From: Microcoleus vaginatus PCC 9802 | GTDB lineage: Bacteria > Cyanobacteriota > Cyanobacteriia > Cyanobacteriales > Microcoleaceae | Assembly: GCA_022701275.1 (NCBI GenBank) | Contig: CP031740.1 | Location: forward strand, 4,165,001 to 4,229,000 | Length of the DNA: 64,000 bases | Direction: 5' to 3' | Part shown: one piece after another, positions 9,173-16,571 of the stretch | Numbering within the stretch: the stretch's first letter is position 1 | Layout: each line of letters starts with the position of its first letter | The notes under the pieces: model-generated | Seen by the model: only the letters and a program-made list of their open reading frames with translations | What the model was told of the DNA's origin: nothing | The model's database searches: none | Made by a program: the position numbers and the translations under genes

Positions 9173-9644
9173 ATTTTGAGCAGCCTACTTTGGGGATTCC
9201 ATTTATGCTAAGAATTGAATTTATTCAAGCTGTATTTAAAAATACAGTTAATTAGCCAAAAGTCTGAATTTTACAGCAGATTCCACGTTTATGAAGTACC
9301 CCGCCTATCGTTATATCCCCGTAGGGACACGGCGAAAGCCTTTGTCCCTACACTTCATCAACCTGGAATACGCTGTATCTGTTCCCTAGAACGATAGCCA
9401 AACTTTTCAGCCTACTGAATGTATGACGATTAGACATCTCCGAAAATTCAACTTTGGCCCCTATGCTACAATGATTTTAGACTACTTGTTAGAGAGGTAT
9501 ATTGTTTAAAAAATATAATTAAAGAATAATCTTTAACCATTAGTAGCGCTCGCATTTCAGTAAGCCAAAGCTTTTCTCCTCAAGGGGTCGTCACCATTTT
9601 AGTAGAAAAGCAGACCTCAAAGTCATAAAAAATTTGGCATCAAT
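9173..9644. other. Intergenic region with a palindromic repeat
   Basis: Holds the TATGAAGT-bounded repeat at 9290-9358 and then AT-rich DNA (9470-9530). A 60-codon frame across the repeat is not credible as a gene. The globin-pentapeptide gene on the minus strand ends at the right edge. Confidence 0.6.
9290..9358. repeat. TATGAAGT-bounded palindromic repeat
   Basis: Outer arms TATGAAGT/ACTTCAT enclose an inner inverted repeat GTAGGGACA (9321-9329) / TGTCCCTAC (9343-9351). A sister copy lies at 45321-45388, and an inner-palindrome-only copy at 16469-16497. Confidence 0.75.
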
Positions 9645-11564
9645 TTATTTATTTCTGACCCCATCTTCCAGAGACTTATACTTCGACCCATCAGGCATAA
9701 CAGCACCTGCGAGCAAAGCACCACTCAGGTCAGAAATGCTAACTTTAGCACCTTTTAGATTTGCACCACTTAGGTAGGCACTCTTCAGGTTAGCACCACT
9801 CAAACTAGCATTCGTCAAATTGACGCCGCTCATATTTGCGTTACTCAAGTCCGCACAAATTAAATTAGCGCCGCTGAGGTTGGCACTACTGAGATTAACC
9901 TGACTCAAGCGAGCAAAACTCAGGTTGGCATCACTGAGATTAGCACCACTCAATTTAGCCTGACTGAGGTTAGCATTATTGAGGTTAGCATGGCTCAGAT
10001 TGGCATTACTGAGATCCGCTTCACTCAATTTGGTTTCACTTAGATTGGCCCGAGAGAGATTAATAGCTACTAACTCTGCACCAATAGCATCTACACCTCT
10101 AAGAGAAACACCATCCTCATTCAAATCTTGGAGTGCCAGAACTCTTGCATAGCTAACTTTTACGCCGTGCGCTGCATCAACTGTACTCCAAGCTTGGTAA
10201 TGAAATTGCTTCCTGCGATCCGGCGCTTCCTTAATGAATAAAATTAAAGCAACGACCATACTAAGAGCATCAACACTCTGCAAAATCTCTCCAATCAGAG
10301 AATTATCATCTGCTGCCACATAAATTATGATGAACAGAACTGCTGAAACACTAGCCACTAACCAGGCGGGTTGTGTCCAAAAATTATCAATGAATTTTCC
10401 TAAAATTCCTTTGAGAACTTCACCCAAGCGCTGAATGAGTGATTGATCCTGAAATTTTTGATAACTATCAGTTATGTTCGAGAGGGTTTTTTGGAGAATT
10501 TCACCATCCAACTGAATTGATACTAAAGGCTTTTTCTGTTGCTCGGTTTGCGGCGCGATCGGCTTAGAGTCGTTCAGTAATTGTGTCTTTGATTCTTGTG
10601 GCTGATGGTGGGTGACATCTTTTTGATCTGGGACAACCTTTGGTGAAGAATCTGCACCTGCGCCTTTTAACATCAAACCTGTAATTGCTCTGTAGGCATC
10701 TGTCCAGGCCAGCTTTACTTCGGGAGTCCAATCTTCTTGGAGAGACTGCTCAAAAGACATCAGCAGTGCGTCTCCAACTGGCCCATAATATTTGGGAATT
10801 ACCCCATAGCCGATGTGTCTGCCTCCCAAGGCGTTGAGAACTGGCCCTAAAGCTTCGGGAGAGCGGAGATTTTCTACTACCAATACCAAAGCATTTATCA
10901 GCTTTTTCTGTTGTTTTTCTAGCTCAATATTGGCAAACAGTGGTTTAAACTCTGGGTGAGCGATGAAGAGGTTTTCGTAGAAGCTAGCGGCAAATTCATC
11001 AGCACGAGGTTTGACTTTCTCGAAACTGCTTTCCAGTATCTCTACAGCTAACTCTGGCTCTTTTTCGGGAACTGGTTCTAGTTGGTGATGAGCTGCTAGA
11101 GTTACCTTTTTTTCGGGGATTATCTCTGTTTCTAATTGAACTTCTTCCGGCGTAGTTTCTACACCTGCGCCTTGTAACATCAAAGCAGTAATTGCATTGT
11201 AGGCATCTGTCCAGGCCAGCTTTACTTCGGGAGTCCAATCTTCTTGGAGATACTGCTCAAAAGCACTTAGTAGTGCTTCTCCAACTGGACGGTAATATTT
11301 GGGAATTACTCCATAACCGATGTGTCTGCCTCCCAGTGCGTTGAGAACTGGCGCTAAAGCCTCTGGAGAACGGAGATTTTCTACTACTAAAACCAGAGCA
11401 CTTATGAGCTTTTTCTGTTGCTTTGCCATATCAGTTGTGGCAAACAGCGGTTTCAACTCTGGGTGATATGTAAACAATTTTTCGTAGAAGCTAGCGGCAA
11501 ATTCATCAGCACGAGGTTTGATTTTCTCGAAACTTTGCTCTAAAAGTTCAACATTTAAAGACAT
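9645..11564 (-). CDS. Tandem globin - membrane - pentapeptide-repeat protein
   Basis: A 639-residue fusion. Residues 1-135 and 172-303 are two bacterial-haemoglobin-like globin domains that are nearly identical to each other. Each keeps a B10 Tyr (Y27, Y196), an E7 Gln (about Q49, Q218) and a proximal His in GGRHIGYGV (H81, H250), so both should bind haem. A charged linker (304-395) leads to two hydrophobic helices (about 401-418 and 430-446) and then roughly 25 pentapeptide repeats of A(N/D)LSx type (residues 485-620), which form a right-handed quadrilateral beta-helix. Family knowledge would assign O2/NO/peroxide binding to the globins and protein or membrane-side interaction to the repeats. 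I know of no named family with this order. It stands alone between rimI and a small hypothetical gene. Confidence 0.85.
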   Translation of the reverse strand: MSLNVELLEQSFEKIKPRADEFAASFYEKLFTYHPELKPLFATTDMAKQQKKLISALVLVVENLRSPEALAPVLNALGGRHIGYGVIPKYYRPVGEALLSAFEQYLQEDWTPEVKLAWTDAYNAITALMLQGAGVETTPEEVQLETEIIPEKKVTLAAHHQLEPVPEKEPELAVEILESSFEKVKPRADEFAASFYENLFIAHPEFKPLFANIELEKQQKKLINALVLVVENLRSPEALGPVLNALGGRHIGYGVIPKYYGPVGDALLMSFEQSLQEDWTPEVKLAWTDAYRAITGLMLKGAGADSSPKVVPDQKDVTHHQPQESKTQLLNDSKPIAPQTEQQKKPLVSIQLDGEILQKTLSNITDSYQKFQDQSLIQRLGEVLKGILGKFIDNFWTQPAWLVASVSAVLFIIIYVAADDNSLIGEILQSVDALSMVVALILFIKEAPDRRKQFHYQAWSTVDAAHGVKVSYARVLALQDLNEDGVSLRGVDAIGAELVAINLSRANLSETKLSEADLSNANLSHANLNNANLSQAKLSGANLSDANLSFARLSQVNLSSANLSGANLICADLSNANMSGVNLTNASLSGANLKSAYLSGANLKGAKVSISDLSGALLAGAVMPDGSKYKSLEDGVRNK

Positions 11565-11697
11565 ATTGTTGTTTCTCTCTTGAAAGTTGACGATCCCTTG
11601 TCTTTAGACAAAGTTTTTTAACTATCCGGATCTGATGAATGCTTTTGATAGAGTGTGTGGAACCTGAGAGTTTCTTTGCTGACGCTAGGGCCAGATA

Positions 11698-12015
11698 TTA
11701 CAAACTTAAATTTTCCAACTCTTGCCGCAGGGTAGCCATAAACTCCTCTGCATCGTTGATGCCCATTTCTCCTAAAGCTTTCCACTCTTCACTGGTGTAA
11801 TCTAAATCTAGTCCCATCACGTCTTGAGTCCAATAGGGCAAATTAGATGGGTTTTCCATTAGGTCACAGGTTATTTTTAAGATTTCTGTTCCGGTCGTCT
11901 TTTGTCTAGCTTTTGTCGCCAAGCAAAAGGAGAGCAATTTAGCCAAATTACTTTGTGGTGGAATGGCTATTAGAAATGCCATATTTTGTGCGAGTACAAA
12001 CTTGTCTAACTTCAT
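11698..12015 (-). CDS. Hypothetical protein
   Basis: The frame is open to 12081, but I prefer the ATG at 12015 (MKLDKFVLAQNMAFLIAIPP), which removes a Ser/Thr-rich leader; from there 105 residues. The protein is soluble, with a mixed hydrophobic first half and an acidic helical C-terminus (EEFMATLRQELENL). I do not recognise the family. It lies 133 bases upstream of the double-globin gene on the same strand, so co-expression is possible. A MITE-like repeat (12083-12175) sits immediately upstream and may have replaced the original promoter region. Confidence 0.55.
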   Translation of the reverse strand: MKLDKFVLAQNMAFLIAIPPQSNLAKLLSFCLATKARQKTTGTEILKITCDLMENPSNLPYWTQDVMGLDLDYTSEEWKALGEMGINDAEEFMATLRQELENLSL

Positions 12016-12082
12016 TGGATATTTTCTTCTTGCTAGATTTAAGGTACTCACGTAAGTATTTTTTTCGATCGATGAAAGCAAC

Positions 12083-12175
12083 AGGACTTACGCTGCCTTC
12101 CTTCTATTATTATACTATCTATAGTAGTAACGTGCTTCAGACGCACCCTACAAGTAGAGTCTGTGCGTAAGTCCT
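12083..12175. repeat. MITE-like element with 11-bp terminal inverted repeats
   Basis: AGGACTTACGC at 12083-12093 is exactly complementary to 12165-12175; the 93-base interior has no ORF. A related sequence (TTAGGACTTACGCA) begins near 49226. The size and ends suggest a non-autonomous element. Confidence 0.7.
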
Positions 12176-12228
12176 CACAATTTATATTACCTCCAAATCC
12201 AAATTTTTTTCTTCTCTACCTCGAATTG

Positions 12229-13170
12229 TTACAGTTGTTTATCATACCAATCGTTTTGGTAAATTTTATCTGAATTAGAGTTGAGGTGGGGATTACAAGT
12301 GAGAAACTCTTCAATGTCGTATTTGATTGTGTTGCAAATAGCATCAAGAGGCAAGTCGTTCGTATCGTAGCCAAACGGGTTTTCTATTTCCAGACCAATT
12401 TCTTCAATGCCAAGTAACGTAAAAGTAATCAAACTAACAAATATGCCTGTCCCCCATCCCAAATCTTTAACTAGCTGAAAAGGTAATAACAGGCAGTAAA
12501 TTAATAACAGTTGCTTGAGATGAATGGAATAAGCTAGGGGGAGGGGCGTTCTTAAAATGCGTTCGCAGTGTCCTACAGACTCCATCATACTCTTCACAGT
12601 AGTTTGCAGAAAAACTACATGACTGTAATGTAAGACAGCGTTACCACGTTGATACTGCTGTTGTAGATAATCTGCTATCCAAAAGACTATCTGTAGCGGT
12701 GGATTGTGGATCGTCTTTAGCTGCAAATACTGAGATTGAGACATCAATTCTTCTAATTCGCTATTTACAGGTTCTGATCTAAGATACAATTTACACGCTA
12801 CGGGGAAAGCAGCTACCAGGCGAATGAGTGCAATTCTTTTGGCTCGATCTTCTGGTTCAACGTCGTTCATCATTGCCCCAATTTGCCAAACCATGTTACG
12901 GGCGTCGTTGGCTAAATTTCCCCATAACCTACGACCTTCCCAAAACCGTTCGTAAGCGGTATTAGTTCGGAAAACCAGTAATAAGCCTAAGACGATGCTG
13001 GGAATAATACTTCCTAAAATAGGTTGGGATACAGGGAGTTTGAAATAGTAAAGTACAGAAACAATAAAACTAAACAGACCAAACCCAATAACTCGTTGAT
13101 AAATGGCTAAAATAACTGAGCCTCTGAACTGGAAAGCAAGTTTAAACCAGTTTTGAGTTTTTGTTTTCAT
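12229..13170 (-). CDS. Bestrophin-family (UPF0187) membrane protein
   Basis: A 313-residue bestrophin-like anion channel. The hallmark run LLVFRTNTAYERFWEGRRLWG is at about residues 63-83, with hydrophobic helices before it (30-62) and two more near 230-270. Family members form pentameric channels for chloride or bicarbonate; in photosynthetic organisms some regulate thylakoid voltage or deliver bicarbonate. Which role applies here is not visible in sequence. It is monocistronic, with an AT-rich upstream region from 13171 and a hairpin at 13293-13321. Confidence 0.9.
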   Translation of the reverse strand: MKTKTQNWFKLAFQFRGSVILAIYQRVIGFGLFSFIVSVLYYFKLPVSQPILGSIIPSIVLGLLLVFRTNTAYERFWEGRRLWGNLANDARNMVWQIGAMMNDVEPEDRAKRIALIRLVAAFPVACKLYLRSEPVNSELEELMSQSQYLQLKTIHNPPLQIVFWIADYLQQQYQRGNAVLHYSHVVFLQTTVKSMMESVGHCERILRTPLPLAYSIHLKQLLLIYCLLLPFQLVKDLGWGTGIFVSLITFTLLGIEEIGLEIENPFGYDTNDLPLDAICNTIKYDIEEFLTCNPHLNSNSDKIYQNDWYDKQL

Positions 13171-13292
13171 AATTACACAACTTTATTTTTAATAAAACTA
13201 TATTTTATTAAGTTTATTTGAGGAGTCAACTAGATGATTAGTTGTATTTCCCGGATAATAAATTAATGATTATCGTCATCCCTAAAAGCACC

Positions 13293-13321
13293 GCTTGCGC
13301 CACGCAAGTAGTGGCGCAAGC
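13293..13321 (-). terminator. 11-bp hairpin downstream of the GATase-like gene
   Basis: GCTTGCGCCAC (13293-13303) pairs with 13311-13321 across a 7-base loop, nine bases past the stop of the minus-strand gene at 13330. Read on the minus strand it is followed by GGTGCTTTTAG, so the U-run is weak. It is either a terminator or a palindromic repeat. Confidence 0.45.
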
Positions 13322-13329
13322 TAACAGCC

Positions 13330-14724
13330 TTACTCTTGCATTCCTGCATACAGCAGTCGGACAAATAAGCGGACACCATCATCATTTTTTAATGTTGCAT
13401 ATGATGGAGCTTCACTGTTACCGATAGCGCGCAAATCGGAGAGAAGTTCTGGATGGAATTGGCAAGTAAACGAGCGTCGAATTTTCTTAGTTTCAAAATC
13501 TTTGTAGTTAATGCAGGTTGCTGAACATTCTGTAACTATTTCACCATCTTCCTCTGCTGTTGAACAAAGAATTTCAATGGCGTCGGGCAGTTGTATTAGC
13601 CAACTCAGAGAACTACCAGCGATGATGTGCCGATAGGGAACGATAGCGTCATGAATACTGCGGAAAGCCCAGTTGGCAAACAATATTGCTTCTTCGTTGA
13701 CTTCATCCGAATGAAACATCGAAATTGATACTCTGGCCTCATATTGAATTGTTGTGTCAATCACGCCTTCATGGCTGTCGGCTGTGACATCATGAGCATG
13801 GATAATTTCCCAAGGAATACCTAAAGTATCGCCGTCTGGAGACTGATAAGGCAACAACACACGATCGCCAACTTCTTTGAATTCATTCCGCGTCACGGCA
13901 AAATGCTCGTCATTCCAGCCATTCGCAACCACTCGTCCATCACGCTTTTTGACTGGGAGTGTCTTGCCCATTGCTTCAATGCGCTGGCAGACTTCTTGCA
14001 ACGATCTGAGTGCTTTACTCTCCTTATCGCGTTCTAAAGATGTCATATCGAGGACTTGTTTGACTGCACGCCGGATGAGTCGGATGTGACATTCAGCAGC
14101 TAGTTGGTGTCCTACACAGATAAAGATGGCGGGGGCGCTGGTGGGCGATCGCGAAATCAGCAATTTTTCCACTAATGCAAACATATCCTCTCGCGGACAC
14201 GCCGGACTTGTCCAGGTGGAGGCATCGTATGTGGATGGATCGCCACCTTCGACTACCACTGCATAACCAGAGTTAATTGCGGGAACAACTATTTCTGGAT
14301 CGAGGACTCCGGTTGACCAAACAGGTAGTAATACTGAGTCCATATCGGCGACTTTCTGAGCAATGTAGGCGACATTTTTGGAAGCCCGAACATCTTCGCC
14401 AAGAGCGTTAAGGCCTACGTGTTCCCAAGGTTCGATGATGGTTATACAGTTGCGTAACAAATTGGGATGCAACAGTAGAAACTCCAAGTCTGACTGTGAA
14501 TTAATCACTTTTTCTAAAGGCTTGGCGTGTCCCCACTCAAAAATGCCGTCGCTGGCAAATAGTTGTTTTTCTACCAACGGGCCTTCTGAGTTTCTATCGG
14601 CTAAAAAACGACCTAACAAAATATGTGCTGATTCAAAATCCGATCGACCTTCATGCAAGTAGCCAGAAGTGAGTCGCCAATCGGTTGTGGTGGTTTGATT
14701 ATTAAATTTGATAGCTTCTACCAT
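13330..14724 (-). CDS. Class I glutamine-amidotransferase-like protein
   Basis: A 464-residue soluble protein I could not place in a named family. Two short motifs match the class I amidotransferase triad: a nucleophile elbow FICVGHQ with Cys203, and QFHPE with His424 and Glu426. The spacing between them (about 220 residues) is much longer than in GuaA or CarA (about 80-90), because a 120-residue insertion lies between, and about 190 residues precede the elbow. It may therefore be a divergent GATase, a gamma-glutamyl hydrolase-like enzyme or an uncharacterised hydrolase. It sits in a minus-strand block with a truncated histidine phosphatase and a decayed gene, which suggests an accessory cassette. 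Confidence 0.7.
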   Translation of the reverse strand: MVEAIKFNNQTTTTDWRLTSGYLHEGRSDFESAHILLGRFLADRNSEGPLVEKQLFASDGIFEWGHAKPLEKVINSQSDLEFLLLHPNLLRNCITIIEPWEHVGLNALGEDVRASKNVAYIAQKVADMDSVLLPVWSTGVLDPEIVVPAINSGYAVVVEGGDPSTYDASTWTSPACPREDMFALVEKLLISRSPTSAPAIFICVGHQLAAECHIRLIRRAVKQVLDMTSLERDKESKALRSLQEVCQRIEAMGKTLPVKKRDGRVVANGWNDEHFAVTRNEFKEVGDRVLLPYQSPDGDTLGIPWEIIHAHDVTADSHEGVIDTTIQYEARVSISMFHSDEVNEEAILFANWAFRSIHDAIVPYRHIIAGSSLSWLIQLPDAIEILCSTAEEDGEIVTECSATCINYKDFETKKIRRSFTCQFHPELLSDLRAIGNSEAPSYATLKNDDGVRLFVRLLYAGMQE

Positions 14725-14872
14725 TTTTTGTCGAGACTTTGTAATCCGAAAGTAATAAGTTGATTGGTCACATTATGTCTTTATTCCATATTATTCTTGG
14801 AATTTTAACCAGTTAGTCAGAGCAATAGCTGTTGATGTAACAGCAGATCCCACCCTGGCCAGGAAAATTACA

Positions 14873-15150
14873 ATCAGACAGGAATCTGGCGATCCCCTTG
14901 ATAATAAACATTACCATAGTCGTCGAGGTTAAGGAAGTAATCGGTGGCGACTAAGCGCTTATCGTCTTCGGTTAGCTATATCAAATGCGCTCCAGCGTTT
15001 GCCTCCAGGTTGCCGATGACTAATATTCCAGCGATAGTATTTCGGGTCAAGCGTGGGATTTTTGCCAGAGAGCGTTTCCTCGGTAAATGTAAATAAAAGG
15101 GTAGAGTTGGTTTTCGGTTGTGAAATTTCCTAGGTTTTGTGCCTTGACTA
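14873..15150 (-). pseudogene. Decayed gene fragment (frameshift and in-frame stop)
   Basis: On the minus strand a coding-like stretch from about 15130 down to 14979 contains LDPKYYRWNISHRQPGGKRW. It then shifts frame near 14974 and continues as LTEDDKRLVATDYFLNLDDY before stopping near 14873. An in-frame TAG near 15130 cuts it off upstream. The composition is protein-like on both sides of the shift, so this reads as the C-terminal part of a lost gene. I do not recognise the family. Confidence 0.5.
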
Positions 15151-15234
15151 CCCCTACCCTAAGCAAAGATATTATGGCTTATTGAGCCAAAGTTTAGATT
15201 TGATCAACGTTAAGGTTCGCAACCAACCCATAGG

Positions 15235-15840
15235 TCACACTACGAGAACTGTTTCACCGCGTTCCAAGTGCGGTACAATTTTGTCTTCGTAGAACCTGGC
15301 AGGGCGAGAGTAAACTTGGGCAATCTTTTCGCCAGCCGGAGGTGCTTCGTTATGTGAATGCAACATTTCCTCGAACCCTTCGTAGCCAAGTGCTAGACGC
15401 AGCAAATTTAGGTTACGACCCGCAAAAATGCCAAAGGATTTCTCGCTAATTCGATGATCTATCTCAACGGGGGTATTTGGCGACTTTAGTGCTTGACTTT
15501 CAGCAAGGGGGATTTCACAGGTTTGCCGTGCGCGTCTCATGTGGGAGACATATACTGCATCAAACTTTGTACCTTTTTTCTTCAGGTCAACACCTGCACG
15601 GCGTGCCTGCAATCGGCCAAAGGATGTGAGGTCAACATCCAGAACTCCTGCAAAAATATTGCGTTCGTTACTGGTACTTTCACCGTGCCGAATAAAGTAG
15701 ACACGTCCTAGCTGTTCTGCATTGAATTCTTTTGGTGAAGCTGCAGAAGTTGTTGTAGCTGCATCGTGGAATTTACTTGTAACTTCGATCGATCCATTTT
15801 CGGTACTTTCTACCTGGTCATCTAAGTTTCTAGTGTTCAT
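15235..15840 (-). CDS. Histidine phosphatase (phosphoglycerate-mutase-like), C-terminally truncated
   Basis: A 201-residue protein of the histidine phosphatase superfamily. The phosphohistidine motif RHGESTSN is at about residues 51-58, followed by the expected LTSFGRLQARRAG and SHMRRARQTCEIP blocks and an acidic glutamate region. The frame stops right after ERGETVLVV, where a normal protein would continue with (S/A)HG or (S/A)HQ carrying the second catalytic His. That residue and about 40-60 C-terminal residues are missing, so activity is doubtful. The 45-residue N-terminal extension is hydrophilic. Bases downstream of the stop show no continuation in any frame, arguing for a deletion or rearrangement rather than one nonsense change. 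Confidence 0.75.
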   Translation of the reverse strand: MNTRNLDDQVESTENGSIEVTSKFHDAATTTSAASPKEFNAEQLGRVYFIRHGESTSNERNIFAGVLDVDLTSFGRLQARRAGVDLKKKGTKFDAVYVSHMRRARQTCEIPLAESQALKSPNTPVEIDHRISEKSFGIFAGRNLNLLRLALGYEGFEEMLHSHNEAPPAGEKIAQVYSRPARFYEDKIVPHLERGETVLVV

Positions 15841-16571
15841 TATTTACTTTCACTACGCCTTAAACAGGATTTAGATTGTTTTCCACGATTGAAGTTTCAG
15901 ACTTTTAAGTCAGACGAGTTAACGACCCAAGCACTGTGCTACGAAAGCCTGGTCTTGAACCGTGCTGAGTATAGTCTGAGCCAAACTTCTCGGAGTGTAG
16001 CAACACTCACTAATTGCTCAGGAGCGATCACACAACTGACAACATGAAAAATACCCAAATATTCAACGGATCAGGGGTAATATTTTTAGATAAAGAAAGC
16101 CCAGCTCGCTCTCCCTCTCCTACACCAACAGATTCTTGAGATGGGCAGCAGCTTAAGAGTGAGTTTAGGGGATAGATCGTGCATCTAACTAATAAGTTTT
16201 GTGCAAAACCCGGCCTGTACTTCGAGAATTATCACTTTTGCACCTGCATGACAGCCAAAAAGATTGTGCTAGAATCCATCAATACGTAGTCGTAGGTTGG
16301 GCACAGGCCGAGAAGAGCAATCTTCTTGCAGTCTAGGGGAGGTTGTAGGTCAGCCACCATTTGGGTCTTCCCAGTTGAAAGCCACCCTGCAACATGAGCC
16401 TGGAATCTGCAACCGCAGCCGAGTGCGGCAGATCGGTTGGGAGTGTCGCGCTAGAATAAGCAGTACGAGTAGGGAGACGGCAATGCCGTGTCGCTACGAG
16501 AACACAAACGCTCCTTAAGTGCGAGCGTGACCTCGAAACGGGCACATAGCAGCAGGTGATGGGAATAAATC
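15841..16571. other. Long clpC upstream region with structured segments
   Basis: 730 bases without a credible ORF. The part from about 16290 to 16500 is GC-richer and structured: a hairpin at 16406-16432 (TCTGC/GCAGA outer arms, CGCA/TGCG inner arms) and a palindromic repeat at 16469-16497. It could be a long clpC 5' leader, an independent small RNA or relic DNA. No known RNA family was recognised. Confidence 0.5.
16469..16497. repeat. Palindromic repeat, ACGGCAATGCCGT core
   Basis: GTAGGGAGACGGCAATGCCG followed by TGTCGCTAC is nearly self-complementary and matches the inner palindrome of the repeats at 9321-9351 and 45331-45355. Confidence 0.7.

Noticed and set aside
9215..9397. 60-codon frame across the palindromic repeat
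   Set aside because: Its composition follows the repeat; no protein-like pattern.
16000..16290. Possible tmRNA, RNase P or 6S RNA in the clpC leader
   Set aside because: None of the conserved RNA motifs I know (tRNA-like TPsiC arm, RNase P P4 core) is visible.
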